Shown piece after piece: positions 7,255 through 17,098 of a DNA stretch of 46,815 nucleotides (within the stretch, counting starts at the first letter, position 1; every line of letters starts with the position of its first letter). The stretch comes from an uncultured Lachnospiraceae bacterium (lineage in GTDB: Bacteria; Bacillota; Clostridia; Lachnospirales; Lachnospiraceae). The notes under the pieces were generated by a model that saw only the letters and a list, made by a program, of their open reading frames with translations, was not told the origin of the DNA and ran no database searches. The stretch spans positions 1 through 46,815 of the forward strand of contig ONHZ01000048.1 in assembly GCA_900317755.1 (NCBI GenBank), in the 5' to 3' direction. The position numbers and the translations under genes were made by a program.

Positions 7255-10200
7255 CTATTCGTCTAGATTTTCAATAAATGCCCTTGCCATGGCATAAAGT
7301 TTTGATGTCTGGATCTCGCTCCGTGCCTTGGCATCCTTTGTCTTCATGATTTCAAAATCATAATTCATCGAATTATCATAAAATACTGAATTGGCATCAA
7401 GCGATGAATCCCAGGTATACCGAATGGAAACTGCGCTTTCTGAAATTTCAGACATTTTCTCTGAAAGACTGTCTGCATTATTTTCAAAGAAATCCTTTGT
7501 GGCTTTTTTATCTGATGAAACTGTGCCTGTAATACTGCCATCGGAATATTTAAATGATGCATTGACATTGCCGAGTGCTTCGCTGAATAGGGATAATTCG
7601 AAGGCTCCCCTGTCTTCCCTTCTGCCACGCACAATTTTTAAGACCATGTTTCCATTCTGGTCGGCAATCTTAATTGGAAGTGCAAAGGTCTCCTGCTCAT
7701 TTCCAAGCTTCATCGCAAACTTCATCGTATTCGATTTGAGGCGCATCGCTTTTACATCGACTGAACCATTTTTTTCATCGACAATCGCATCATCAAGCGC
7801 ATGCTCTGCCAAGTCATACAATGCTTCCTCTGCCTCTGCCATAGACTCAGGCGTTTTCACTGCTTCGCCAAATTCATTTGTAAGATCATTCATCACATCA
7901 GAAATCGTCTTTTCATCGGTACCATCGGTCGTTTCAGTGAACACATTTCTGCTGTGATTATTTCCAAATAGGCTTCTGTAAAGCTCATTTCTCTGTGTCA
8001 TCAGAACATTCATGCTTTCGAGATTCTCGACAGTCGCCGGCAGATCAAAGGCCGAAAGCGCAGTGTAAACTTGCGTCTCTGCCTGCGTTGCGGAAGAAAT
8101 TTCCTGTTTGATAGATGAATAATATTCCGTTTCCAGAGAGTTCTCAGTGTCAATATCAAAATTTTCAAGAACAGCATTTTCATTTGTTGCATATTCTGCT
8201 GAACCCTGAAACTGCTTTGATTTTTCCATCATCTCAAGACTTGATGCAAATTCATCCGGCGAAAGCTTTAAGTAATTTTCTTCTCCCCCGAAAGCCCGCA
8301 TCTTCGGTACTGTCAGAAGCGTAGATGCATCCCTCATTCTTTCTGTATAGAATGCTTTGCTATTTTCTTCTGCCTGCGTCAGCGAATTTTCATCATCGTT
8401 CTGTGCGCCAGAATTTTTCTCAGTATTTTTTGATGCATTGATGGAAGAAATAGAATCATCAATCTGGCTTGTAATATCATTTTGATTATTAACAGAATTT
8501 ACCCCGCCAAAATCATCATCAACCGCATATTCTTTTCCTTCATACCGCCTTGTACGTACGGCAGACATCATGTTTCGAAGGGTAATGTCACGACCTTCAT
8601 TGATGAGCTGGCCGATTACTGCACCATCTGTCTTTTCAACCTGATAACAGAGCCTTGCAATTCCAATAAAGCCCTGTCTTTCCTCATCAGAAATGTCGCC
8701 AGATTTTTCTGCCTGCCAGAGGAATTTTCCAAAATTTTCTTCTGCTGAATCAGTATCAGAAGAAGCCTTGATTTTTTCTGTCTTATCATAAAGCTCATCA
8801 ATCGACAGATCGAGAGGATTATCGCCGTTTTTCACCATCTCGGCAACAACGCCGGGTTTCAGATGGGCAAGGGTCCGTCTTACTTTTTCGTCCGTATTCT
8901 TGATTGAAAGGACATTCTCTTTTGTTATTTCTGTGTTGTTATAGCCTAAAATCCGGACTGCACGCGCATTACTTTCCGTATTTTCAAGACCTAAATCTTT
9001 TAGAATATCAGGCACATTCCTAAATGCCTTCTTTATTGAATCGCCTAAATCTTTTCTTATTTCCGTACCAAAGGTCTCGTACTCTTCTCCAGCCTTTTCA
9101 TATGCTGCCTTAGTCTTCTCTCCAAGATCATGCAGTTCTGAAAAACTTGTATTTTTTCCATTTGAAACAAATGCTTTTGAACCCAGAATTGAAACAGGAT
9201 AATCGGAAAAATCACTTACACTTTTATTTGTGCTCTCAAAAATCTCTATTTTTTCTTCGAATGTATACTGTTCAGAAGTAATAATACTTCCATATGAACC
9301 GGAATTATTTTCTTCATCTTTTGAAAGACTTTCGAGAGATGACGAGTCTGATGCTGATACATCCTCTCCGAGCAATATCTTGTATAGTTCATTTTCCCTT
9401 GCTTTTAATGTATTTACAAGCTCAGAAAGATCTGTCGTATCAACTTCGATACCCATCTTATATAAAGATAAAGTCGCAGAACTTGTCATCATAAGCTGCG
9501 CCTCAGAAAGCGTGCGCTGGTAACTTACTGTCGTAAGCTCAAACTTAACGACCTTATTTCCTTCTGTCCGAATCTCGACCGAAGGAACATCATCTGAATC
9601 TGTATGGATGATATCCCCATACGTACCGGTCATTTCAGAAGCATTTTCAAATAATGCCAGGTTCGAAACAGTCAGATTTTTCCCTGCTCTCACCAGATTC
9701 TCAATTGTCGTAGAGTCAACATTATTTATGATTTTTACTGCATTCTCTGCCTTTTCTGTATTCGAAAGACCATCGATTACATATGCATCTTCGGGCGCAT
9801 TTCCCTCATTGATGCTGTCCACAATTGCCTTTGAAATCTTCTCTGGAGAATCCTTGAATGCACCGTTTGAAAGTTCAGAAAATGCCCTGAGATTTTCAGC
9901 CGTTACAGGAATATCGTTTTCAAGAAAAATGCCTGCAAGCTTTCTATTTGACGAATCATCCTTCATTCCTGCTTCATTAAATATGTCTGAAAGCTGGCTA
10001 CCGATGTCATCAAGAACACTTTTCGTATCGTCCGATAATTGGTAGTCAGTTATTTGTTGATTAATATCTGAAACACGTTCAGTCTGCATAGGTGCAACAG
10101 GGGATACGCTTAAAATCCCATCATCCGACACATTATTTATTTTTTCAAACTGCGCCGAACCAGAAAATTCAGCCCTATAGACATTTTCAATCGTAGGTGC

Positions 10201-10764
10201 CTGCCCATTTTTCACTAGGTACAGCGCATCATCAAGTGAGACATCGTTTATTTCAGATGCCTTTGCTGCGGCCGTCTTTATGCTTGAAAGTTCAGCTGCA
10301 TTTCCGCCGGACAGTGCCTCCATCTTCCTCTCAGAAAGACCTCCCATGTCAGAAACATCTATACCGGCTTTTACAAATTTTTCCTTGATCTGGTCTGTTA
10401 CAGTCGTAAATTCCTTCTCGTCTTTTTTCTTTAAGTCTATGCCATTTTCAAATGCATTTTTCACATCATCAGATGAAGTTTTTTCTGCCGTAAAAAGCCA
10501 CTTATTCCGAAGACTGACATCATTTTCAGAATGAATGTCATCATTTCCGACGGCATTCATCAGTGAATCTGTGAGATCATTTTTATTGTAATTTGGATTC
10601 TGGGCAGACCTTACTTTTGTGCCAAAATCAGTAGCGACGCCATCAAAAAGAACACCACTGTTTATGCCGCCACTCTGTGAAAGTTTTATGCCATTATTTT
10701 TAAGGGCTGAATTGTGCTGTATGTCGCTTTGAATCTGTTTCAGGCGGATCTCATCTATCTGCAT
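7255..10764 (-). CDS. Large sigma-28-controlled flagellar-associated protein with FliK-like C-terminus (possibly DUF6240 family)
   Basis: A 1169-residue, polar, mostly helical protein with no signal peptide or membrane helix. It has a loose internal repeat around a P-x-T-x-E-N-[LV] motif (APTIENV, IPVTAENL, EITKENVLS, LPATVENLES) and two copies of a (R)xNELYxxLxG helix. Near residues 1010-1110 the order FALPIKIADQNGNMVLKIV, ALGNVNASFKYSDGSITG and FFENNADSLSEKMSE resembles the FliK hook-length-control C-terminal fold. It could be an unusual FliK-type protein or an exported flagellar protein; I recall similar Lachnospiraceae proteins labelled DUF6240 but cannot check. The longer TTG start at 10776 lies in the ribosome site; the ATG at 10764 has GGAG 6 bases upstream. 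A perfect sigma-28 promoter precedes it, and fliC follows. Confidence 0.6.
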   Translation of the reverse strand: MQIDEIRLKQIQSDIQHNSALKNNGIKLSQSGGINSGVLFDGVATDFGTKVRSAQNPNYNKNDLTDSLMNAVGNDDIHSENDVSLRNKWLFTAEKTSSDDVKNAFENGIDLKKKDEKEFTTVTDQIKEKFVKAGIDVSDMGGLSERKMEALSGGNAAELSSIKTAAAKASEINDVSLDDALYLVKNGQAPTIENVYRAEFSGSAQFEKINNVSDDGILSVSPVAPMQTERVSDINQQITDYQLSDDTKSVLDDIGSQLSDIFNEAGMKDDSSNRKLAGIFLENDIPVTAENLRAFSELSNGAFKDSPEKISKAIVDSINEGNAPEDAYVIDGLSNTEKAENAVKIINNVDSTTIENLVRAGKNLTVSNLALFENASEMTGTYGDIIHTDSDDVPSVEIRTEGNKVVKFELTTVSYQRTLSEAQLMMTSSATLSLYKMGIEVDTTDLSELVNTLKARENELYKILLGEDVSASDSSSLESLSKDEENNSGSYGSIITSEQYTFEEKIEIFESTNKSVSDFSDYPVSILGSKAFVSNGKNTSFSELHDLGEKTKAAYEKAGEEYETFGTEIRKDLGDSIKKAFRNVPDILKDLGLENTESNARAVRILGYNNTEITKENVLSIKNTDEKVRRTLAHLKPGVVAEMVKNGDNPLDLSIDELYDKTEKIKASSDTDSAEENFGKFLWQAEKSGDISDEERQGFIGIARLCYQVEKTDGAVIGQLINEGRDITLRNMMSAVRTRRYEGKEYAVDDDFGGVNSVNNQNDITSQIDDSISSINASKNTEKNSGAQNDDENSLTQAEENSKAFYTERMRDASTLLTVPKMRAFGGEENYLKLSPDEFASSLEMMEKSKQFQGSAEYATNENAVLENFDIDTENSLETEYYSSIKQEISSATQAETQVYTALSAFDLPATVENLESMNVLMTQRNELYRSLFGNNHSRNVFTETTDGTDEKTISDVMNDLTNEFGEAVKTPESMAEAEEALYDLAEHALDDAIVDEKNGSVDVKAMRLKSNTMKFAMKLGNEQETFALPIKIADQNGNMVLKIVRGRREDRGAFELSLFSEALGNVNASFKYSDGSITGTVSSDKKATKDFFENNADSLSEKMSEISESAVSIRYTWDSSLDANSVFYDNSMNYDFEIMKTKDAKARSEIQTSKLYAMARAFIENLDE

Positions 10765-10796
10765 CGTTTTCTCCAATATTCAATATGAATGCTTAT

Positions 10797-10835
10797 ACGA
10801 AATCCGTTTCGTGAAACTCCCGTATCCTTTCGGGA
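10797..10835 (-). promoter_or_regulatory. Two GGA-loop hairpins in the leader of the 1169-residue gene
   Basis: The RNA has UCCCG-AAAGGAUA-CGGGA (10835-10818) and ACGAAA-CGGA-UUUCGU (10812-10797), both presenting GGA in the loop, between the sigma-28 promoter and the ribosome site. The ribosome site itself (UUGGAG) gives a third GGA. The layout matches multi-site CsrA targets. Confidence 0.55.
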
Positions 10836-10847
10836 TGTCTTATTTTT

Positions 10848-10875
10848 ATTATCGGAGAAATAATAGGATTCTTTA
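10848..10875 (-). promoter_or_regulatory. Sigma-28 promoter of the 1169-residue gene
   Basis: TAAA (10875-10872), 16 bases, then CCGATAAT (10855-10848). The -35 box and the CCGATAA core match the sigma-28 consensus at the correct spacing. It lies just downstream of the glycosyltransferase stop codon. Confidence 0.82.
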
Positions 10876-10893
10876 TCCTTTAGCTGAGGACAT

Positions 10894-12018
10894 TTATGAA
10901 AACTTTCCGCTTTTCAGCTTTCCTGCTGCAAAAAGAAGCCTGAAATGCTTATGTTTAAGAAGTGAATATAATAGATACCGATAGCGGTTCTGCTGTTTTG
11001 CACTTTTCTTTGCCGCCTTTGAAAAAGCTATGTTAATAGATTTTAATTCCATAAACATTTTCAAATACGAAAGTTTTTCCTGCTTAGAAAGATCACACGC
11101 TTCAGAAAGCAGCAGCATCAGGCACTGATATATTTTTTCTCCAAGACCATCGAGGATAAATGCATTATCTAATAATTTTGATATGGCCATATTATTATCC
11201 GTCAGCATTTTTTCTGCAGCGTCAATATTTTCAACGTCAGCATGATCAAGTGCAAATAATAATGAAATATTGTCAGACATCCTGACTGTCTTCATCAGCC
11301 CGTCGAGTTTCGCCTTTGAATATTTAAGCGAAGTACTATTTTCCGTCCTCATGAAATGCGTGTAATAAATCTTACTTCTCACAATGAGCTTATGAATTTT
11401 GGGCACGAGGCGAAGGTTAAAATCGACATCTTCATAACCGGATGTAAAGCTTGTATCAAAAGAAATAATGCCATCATTTACGGTAAGCAGGCTCTTCTTA
11501 AAAATCGAGTCCCAGACAAACATAAAGGCACCTTTGAATTCTAGCTCTGCAAAATTCTTTCTTATTTGGTTATTAGCATATTCGCCTTCCGGAATGTCGA
11601 AGGTCTCTGTCCATCCATCGTCGGTTCCGCCAAGGTGCTTTATTTCTCTGCCAAATTTCACAAGGTCAGCATCTGACTGGATGAGAATCTCAAGATTGTC
11701 TTTGAGCAGGTCCTTGTCATATTCGTCATCGTCATCACAGAAAGCAATATACTCTCCCTTAGCATACAAAAGTCCAAGATTTCTCGCTGCACAGATGCCG
11801 GAATTTTCTTCAAAATAATATCTGATGCGGTGGTCTTTTAAGGCATAACTTTTACAGATGTCAGCACTTCCATCAGAAGAGCCGTCATCGATAATAATAA
11901 GTTCGAAATTGAAATAGGTCTGATGCAGAATACTTTCAATTGCTGAAGAAATATATTTTTCGGCATTGTAAAGCGGCATGATAATGCTTACAAGCGGCCC
12001 GACATTCTGTAAAATCAT
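10894..12018 (-). CDS. Family 2 glycosyltransferase
   Basis: GT-A fold transferase that adds a sugar from a nucleotide donor. The N-terminal 220 residues show LVSIIMPLYNAEKYISSAI, FELIIIDDGSSDGS, ENSGICAARNLGL and the metal-binding AFCDDDDEYD (an extended DxD). The C-terminal part is helical and basic at the end; no membrane helix is seen. The ATG at 12018 overlaps the stop of the preceding gene as ATGA, with GGTGG 5 bases upstream; the longer GTG start at 12027 is less likely. It forms an operon with the HAD protein and lies next to late flagellar genes, so a role in flagellin or surface glycan is possible but unproven. Confidence 0.88.
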   Translation of the reverse strand: MILQNVGPLVSIIMPLYNAEKYISSAIESILHQTYFNFELIIIDDGSSDGSADICKSYALKDHRIRYYFEENSGICAARNLGLLYAKGEYIAFCDDDDEYDKDLLKDNLEILIQSDADLVKFGREIKHLGGTDDGWTETFDIPEGEYANNQIRKNFAELEFKGAFMFVWDSIFKKSLLTVNDGIISFDTSFTSGYEDVDFNLRLVPKIHKLIVRSKIYYTHFMRTENSTSLKYSKAKLDGLMKTVRMSDNISLLFALDHADVENIDAAEKMLTDNNMAISKLLDNAFILDGLGEKIYQCLMLLLSEACDLSKQEKLSYLKMFMELKSINIAFSKAAKKSAKQQNRYRYLLYSLLKHKHFRLLFAAGKLKSGKFS

Positions 12019-14195
12019 ATCTCCCACCGATGTGTCTCCGGATTAATATGAAGGGATGTATCCTGGCTATAGCTGTCTTCAACTTTGAAAATTGAAGCGA
12101 CTTCAGAAGTCATATAATCATGGTTTATTAGTAATTCGGAATAAAGTTTTTCCATATATGTTCTGGAGAAAAGATATGGCAGTTCTTCGGTATTTCTGCC
12201 ATGCCCTGCCGATTTTGAATCTAATATTCCTTCTGAAAGTTCATCGATTCCAGCCAGTCCCATCGCATTTTTCCTATCTCTACAGTAGGAAAGCATGCCA
12301 TCCTGCAGGGCTAAAATCTCCTCAGAAGGCATCTCTTCATTTCGGTAAATCGGCTGGATTTCTGAATCAAAACGGATAAGCTGTCCATATGGTGCCTGCA
12401 GCACGCTCTCTAAAAATAACTGCGTTTTCTCAATAGCATCAGAAAAATCATCATCGCCCTTTTTGTACATCGAAAAAACTTTGCTTCCCGTCTCATTTAA
12501 CTTTTCATTTTTCCTTAATACTGCAAGATATGCTGCGTCGACAGGCTTTTCCAGAAGCTTTGACATATAGTACTGAATCGTTCCCGTATAGCCAACATCG
12601 ACTAACACAGACTTTGCTCTTTCATTTTCCGGAATATTTTTATCAAGATATAAAAGATAATTTTTTCGCTCGGCTGCCGCCTCTCCGATAATGTCAGGCA
12701 TGATTGGCTCTATGAGTTTAATCGTCTTCTCATAATCATCGGCTTCGCCAGAACCAACTTCCGCAATATGAATCTGCCTGTCCGAAACACGATTCAGAAG
12801 AATCTCACTTACACCAAGTCTTGAGACTAGTAAATTATGCAGTGAGCCATCGTATTTCCGACGGACGATTTCCTTTATATCTTCTTCCGAACGAATCGCA
12901 GCTACAGAAACTGCACGTCTCGATGCAAGAAGGTACTGGTGCGGCTTTGCACTGTCACCTGCCACGATCTCATAAATTTTGATAAAAATGTATCCTTCCC
13001 TTGCAAGAAAAAGCAGATTCGCATCCTCCGGCGTATGCTTATGAAGCCACAGCATGAATTCATACATGAGCGGACCAAAGGCAGAATATCCAAATGTATA
13101 AGGATCGGTAAAATGACATCTTCCATTAGGAGAAAGTGCAAAAGAAGAATTAAATAACCCGCCATTTCTTGAGATGCCATTAACAAGAGATGCTGTTATC
13201 TGGTCATTATTTTCTGCTTTACCAGCTTTACCTTTTGCAATGGTTATTAAATAGTCATTTAAATGCAGCAGTTCCTCAATGCCTGAAGCCTTGAGTTCCG
13301 TTTCAGAATTCATAATCCATTTAGCAGCGAGACCCTTTGAAATAGGCATCTCAAAATCTGATTTCCTATTGTCGCCAATATGAATGATGCTCTTTCCGGC
13401 ATAGTCATTTTTCACTTTTTCAAAAAGAGTTCCGTCGTCCTTACGGAGACCTTCTTCGCATGAAACATAAAGGCGCGCATAACCCGTGAGATTATTTTTT
13501 GAAAGAACTTTTTCAAAGAAATCCTTCTTAAGGTACATATCGCTTGTGATGATGACCGTCTCTCCGCTTTTCACAAGATTCCTAAAGATATCGCACAGTT
13601 CTCGTCTTGGAATCAACGCATCTTCTTCAAGGGCAATCTCAGCCTGCTTTAATGCATCAGAAACTTCATCTGAAATATTTGTAATTTTCTGGAGTTTCTC
13701 GTAAATGTTATCAATATTGCAGGAAGCCTTCCTTTCCTGAATCGCCTCTATTTCTGCTTCTATTCTAATTTTTTTGAAATTCTCAGAAGTGAAGATAATA
13801 TCTGATGGCGTAATATTGATTTTTTTCTGATCGGATTCTGTTTCACTCAAATCATCTGGAGTAAAGGTACTATTTGGTTCCGTCTCATTAAAATCATCTT
13901 GGGAAAGTTTTTGAGTTGAAATAAGATGTCTCGCAGCCTCAGGAACAGCTGCAAAAACTTCATCCACATTGTCATATTTTCTCGAAAGCAGCGTGTCAAA
14001 AACATCAAAACTGATGACATCATATTTTAAAATTTCTTCTTCAAATGACGCCTTGTCAAGAGAATATGCCTCTTGAAAATCTCTGTCAGCGAGCGGGGCA
14101 GACTCTGGCACCTTTGCTTCGGCACTTTTCTCCTTTATTTTTTCAAAAAAAGCCTTTGGCCCCTGATGAAAAAATATCTCTATAGCCCGCTTCAT
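12015..14195 (-). CDS. HAD-like domain protein associated with surface polysaccharide synthesis
   Basis: A 726-residue two-part protein. The first half carries a HAD fold: KYDVISFDVFDTLLSRKYD (nucleophile Asp, motif I), VIITSDMYLKKDFF (motif II) and IIHIGDNRKSDFEMP (motif IV), with a helical cap between. The second half has a conserved region (DPYTFGYSAFGPLMYEFMLW, FLAREGYIFIKIYE, YLLASRRAVSV) seen in capsule and glycan loci next to or fused with glycosyltransferases. The frame is open to 14372 but overlaps recR; the first ATG clear of recR is at 14195. Phosphatase activity is plausible since the motif Asp residues are intact, but the substrate is unknown. The next gene overlaps it. Confidence 0.7.
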   Translation of the reverse strand: MKRAIEIFFHQGPKAFFEKIKEKSAEAKVPESAPLADRDFQEAYSLDKASFEEEILKYDVISFDVFDTLLSRKYDNVDEVFAAVPEAARHLISTQKLSQDDFNETEPNSTFTPDDLSETESDQKKINITPSDIIFTSENFKKIRIEAEIEAIQERKASCNIDNIYEKLQKITNISDEVSDALKQAEIALEEDALIPRRELCDIFRNLVKSGETVIITSDMYLKKDFFEKVLSKNNLTGYARLYVSCEEGLRKDDGTLFEKVKNDYAGKSIIHIGDNRKSDFEMPISKGLAAKWIMNSETELKASGIEELLHLNDYLITIAKGKAGKAENNDQITASLVNGISRNGGLFNSSFALSPNGRCHFTDPYTFGYSAFGPLMYEFMLWLHKHTPEDANLLFLAREGYIFIKIYEIVAGDSAKPHQYLLASRRAVSVAAIRSEEDIKEIVRRKYDGSLHNLLVSRLGVSEILLNRVSDRQIHIAEVGSGEADDYEKTIKLIEPIMPDIIGEAAAERKNYLLYLDKNIPENERAKSVLVDVGYTGTIQYYMSKLLEKPVDAAYLAVLRKNEKLNETGSKVFSMYKKGDDDFSDAIEKTQLFLESVLQAPYGQLIRFDSEIQPIYRNEEMPSEEILALQDGMLSYCRDRKNAMGLAGIDELSEGILDSKSAGHGRNTEELPYLFSRTYMEKLYSELLINHDYMTSEVASIFKVEDSYSQDTSLHINPETHRWEI

Positions 14196-14292
14196 GTGGC
14201 GTTTCAGTACTGTAGATTTCTGAGACAAAATTACCTCGTTATTTTCAAAACTAATGTCACTTATCGTTACGCATGGTGCCGGTGGGCGTAAA

Positions 14293-14889
14293 TCAAATCT
14301 GTGTCCGCCCCTCAAGTGCTCGAAGAAGTGTGACCTCGTCAATATATTCAAGGTCGCCTCCGACTGGAACACCGCTTGCGATTCGCGTACACTTTATCCC
14401 TGTGGGCTTGATTAAGCGGCTTATATACATAGCTGTCGTCTCGCCCTCAAGCGATGAATTCGTAGCGATAATGACCTCATCAACATCGCCTTCAAGCCGC
14501 TTCATAAGTTCCTTCAGGCGAATGTCATTCGGACCGATTCCCTGCATCGGACTGATGGCACCCTGAAGGACATGGTAGACACCTTCGTATTTCTGTGTCT
14601 TCTCATAAGCTGCCATATCGCGGCTATCCTCAACGACCATGATCTGCTTGTGATTTCTCTTTGGATTTGAACAGATCGGGCAGAGGTCAGTATCCGTAAG
14701 TGTGAAGCATTCCTTGCAATAACGGACATTATCCCTTGCATTCACAAGAGCGTTCGAAAGTGCATGAACATCATCTTTATTCATATGCAGAATATGAAAA
14801 GCAAGCCTCTGGGCTGACTTCTCGCCAATGCCCGGAAGCTTACTTAATTCCGCTATTAGGTCACTAATTTGTTTACTGTAGTATTCCAT
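14293..14889 (-). CDS. recR: Recombination protein RecR
   Basis: DNA-binding member of the RecFOR gap-repair pathway. It shows LIAELSKLPGIGEKSAQRLA (helix-hairpin-helix), the Cys4 zinc finger CKECFTLTDTDLCPIC and a Toprim domain with VVEDSRDMAAYE and the GEGT-like SLEGETTAMYI. The length of 198 residues is normal. It follows ybaB and dnaX, the conserved bacterial order dnaX-ybaB-recR. Confidence 0.97.
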   Translation of the reverse strand: MEYYSKQISDLIAELSKLPGIGEKSAQRLAFHILHMNKDDVHALSNALVNARDNVRYCKECFTLTDTDLCPICSNPKRNHKQIMVVEDSRDMAAYEKTQKYEGVYHVLQGAISPMQGIGPNDIRLKELMKRLEGDVDEVIIATNSSLEGETTAMYISRLIKPTGIKCTRIASGVPVGGDLEYIDEVTLLRALEGRTQI

Positions 14890-14966
14890 TTATTTACCAA
14901 AATATGCCAAGTCACTACGTGCCCTGTCCAAAGCATAATGAGCTGCTTTATTATTTGGTATATTTA

Positions 14967-15305
14967 TTACATACCTGGTATATTCGGCATGACTTTCTTC
15001 TGCTCTTCATCGACCTTCTTTAAGGCTTCATTGACGCCGGCAACGATGAGATCCTGAAGCATTTCAATGTCTTCCGGATCTACGACTTCCTCGGTAAGCT
15101 TGATAGATTTGATTTCCTTTGCGCCGGTAATCGTCACTGTGACAGCTCCGCCACCGGATGTAACAGTGAATTCCTGCTCTGCAAGATTGGCCTGAGCCTC
15201 CTCCATCTGCTTCTGCATCTTCTGCGCCTGCTTCATGAGCTGCTGCATGTTTCCCATGCCGCCGCCCATTCCAAATCCGCCGTAGCCGCCTCTTCCTCTT
15301 GACAT
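14967..15305 (-). CDS. ybaB: YbaB/EbfC nucleoid-associated protein
   Basis: Small dimeric DNA-binding protein. It has a Gly/Arg-rich start ([19 protein letters not shown]), then the family helix [20 protein letters not shown], a beta region ([20 protein letters not shown]) and the C-terminal helix [20 protein letters not shown]. An ATG at 15332 would add nine residues, but GGAG about 9 bases before the ATG at 15305 favours the shorter form of 112 residues. It lies between dnaX and recR. Confidence 0.95.
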   Translation of the reverse strand: MSRGRGGYGGFGMGGGMGNMQQLMKQAQKMQKQMEEAQANLAEQEFTVTSGGGAVTVTITGAKEIKSIKLTEEVVDPEDIEMLQDLIVAGVNEALKKVDEEQKKVMPNIPGM

Positions 15306-15388
15306 TGTATTTTTCTCCTTCTTATTATTCATTCAGAAAATCTGCACATTTACGTTGCAAGCATCTGAATTATTCCAAAATTATTATT

Positions 15389-17005
15389 TTAAAAATCTTC
15401 AACACTGATCTTCACACCATGCTCTGCACTGAATTTTGCGAGCAGATCCTCATGAATATCTGTGTTCTTCAAACCTGTCTCATTGAGTTCCAATGAAAAT
15501 TTAATATTTTTATTTGTGACCGCATTTAGCTGGTTCTGAAGCCTCTCCCGATTGTCATTCTGATTTAGCATATTATATGCCATATCCGCTTTATCATCTT
15601 TTGCATCAAAGACAATGAGGAGCGTTCCGTCATCATCAAGCGTTACAGTTGAATGCCCGAGATATCCCTTAAATGCCGTAGGCATTGTACTCTTGAATTT
15701 GTCCCAGTTATTCATAAGCTCTTCGATATCTTCAGGGAGCGCAGCAGGTAGTTTTTTTTTACTAGGAATTGCTGAACTCTGAGCCTGCGCACTCGGTGAA
15801 AATCCTGCTCCGCCTGAACCTGCTGCACCGCTTACCATCTGAAGTTCACCGCTTGAAATCGCATTTTCGATTTTTCCGATGCGGTCAGCAAGCGACCCAG
15901 TATCGCTCTCCATTGCAGGATTGCAGAGCTTAATCACTGCAATCTCCGTAAGCACCCTCTTCTGTCCACTGTATTTCAGCGAATCAGCAAGATTTGACAC
16001 GATTCTAATATAGCGGATGATGACTTCCGAATCTATCTCCTCGGCTTCTTCCATGAGCGCCTTCATATTATCAGAAGACATGCCAAGAACTTCTTCATCT
16101 GTCTCGCCATTTTTCACGAGAAGAAGATTCCGGAGGTACCAGTCGAAGTCATTAGCAAACTGCGTGAGCTCTCTGCCTTCAATCAGCACATCATCGACAA
16201 CCTTCAGCGCATCAAGAGTATTCCCATGCATCACGTCACGTAATAACCTTGAAAAAATCGCCGTATCGACTGCACCGAGCACCGACAATACATTATCATA
16301 GGTGAGCGTCTGACCAGAATAAAAAGCGATGCATTCATCAAGCAGCGAAAGTGCATCCCGCATCGAACCGTCTGCTGCCTTTGCAACATAGTGCACAGCC
16401 TTGTCGTCAATCTCGACATTTTCCTTTGCGCAAAGCTCCTTGATTCGGGCTGAAATCGTCTCAATGGAAATACGATGGAATTCGTACCTCTGGCAGCGTG
16501 AAAGAATGGTCTGCGGAATCTTGTTTACCTCGGTAGTCGCAAGGATAAAAATAACATATTCCGGTGGCTCCTCGAGGGACTTCAGCAAGGCATTGAATGC
16601 ATTATTTGAGAGCATGTGGACTTCGTCGATAATATAGACCTTGTACCTGCCGTCTGATGGCGGATAGGCCATCGAATCAATAATATCACGGATGTTCTCG
16701 ACGCTGTTGTTTGATGCAGCATCAAGTTCGAGCACATCCATCGACCGGCCTTCTGTAATAGCCCTGCAGCTATCGCATTCATTGCACGGGTCGCCGTCTT
16801 CTTGAATATGCTTGCAGTTTACCGCCTTCGCAAAAATCTTTGCAATCGTAGTCTTTCCAGTACCACGGGTGCCGGTGAAGAGGTAAGCATGGCCTATTCT
16901 GTCCGTCTTTATTTGATTTTCGAGCGTCCGTACGATGTGGTCCTGCCCTTTGACATCTGAAAATGTCTGCGGCCGGAACTTACGGTAAAGTGCTAAATAT
17001 GCCAT
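15389..17005 (-). CDS. dnaX: DNA polymerase III subunit gamma/tau
   Basis: Clamp-loader ATPase. The AAA+ module is complete: P-loop GTRGTGKTTIAKIF, zinc-binding cysteines in CKHIQEDGDPCNECDSC, Walker B DEVHMLSNNAFNALLKSLEE and sensor 1 ATTEVNKIPQTILSRCQRYE. The domain III collar and a shorter C-terminal region follow. At 538 residues it fits a Firmicute tau. No clear ribosome site is seen before the ATG. The 93 bases between it and pfkA hold no recognisable RNA gene. Confidence 0.97.
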   Translation of the reverse strand: MAYLALYRKFRPQTFSDVKGQDHIVRTLENQIKTDRIGHAYLFTGTRGTGKTTIAKIFAKAVNCKHIQEDGDPCNECDSCRAITEGRSMDVLELDAASNNSVENIRDIIDSMAYPPSDGRYKVYIIDEVHMLSNNAFNALLKSLEEPPEYVIFILATTEVNKIPQTILSRCQRYEFHRISIETISARIKELCAKENVEIDDKAVHYVAKAADGSMRDALSLLDECIAFYSGQTLTYDNVLSVLGAVDTAIFSRLLRDVMHGNTLDALKVVDDVLIEGRELTQFANDFDWYLRNLLLVKNGETDEEVLGMSSDNMKALMEEAEEIDSEVIIRYIRIVSNLADSLKYSGQKRVLTEIAVIKLCNPAMESDTGSLADRIGKIENAISSGELQMVSGAAGSGGAGFSPSAQAQSSAIPSKKKLPAALPEDIEELMNNWDKFKSTMPTAFKGYLGHSTVTLDDDGTLLIVFDAKDDKADMAYNMLNQNDNRERLQNQLNAVTNKNIKFSLELNETGLKNTDIHEDLLAKFSAEHGVKISVEDF

Positions 17006-17098
17006 CTATACAAAAAAATTCAACAACTAAACTACAATCAATATTCGCCGCAGCCAAATACCAGCCATACGACGTGACGTGAACAATGTAAATACGAA

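Noticed and set aside
7391-10534. Several long plus-strand ORFs opposite the 1169-residue gene
   Set aside because: Antisense shadows; Ser/Phe-rich products with no ribosome sites, mirroring the codon use of the real gene.
10765-10776. TTG start four codons before the ATG of the 1169-residue gene
   Set aside because: The TTG is part of the TTGGAG ribosome site. The same reasoning rejected the TTG/GTG starts at 38142, 38413 and 46703.
14196-14372. 59-codon extension of the HAD protein into recR
   Set aside because: It overlaps recR in another frame and the peptide looks unnatural; an ATG clear of recR exists at 14195.
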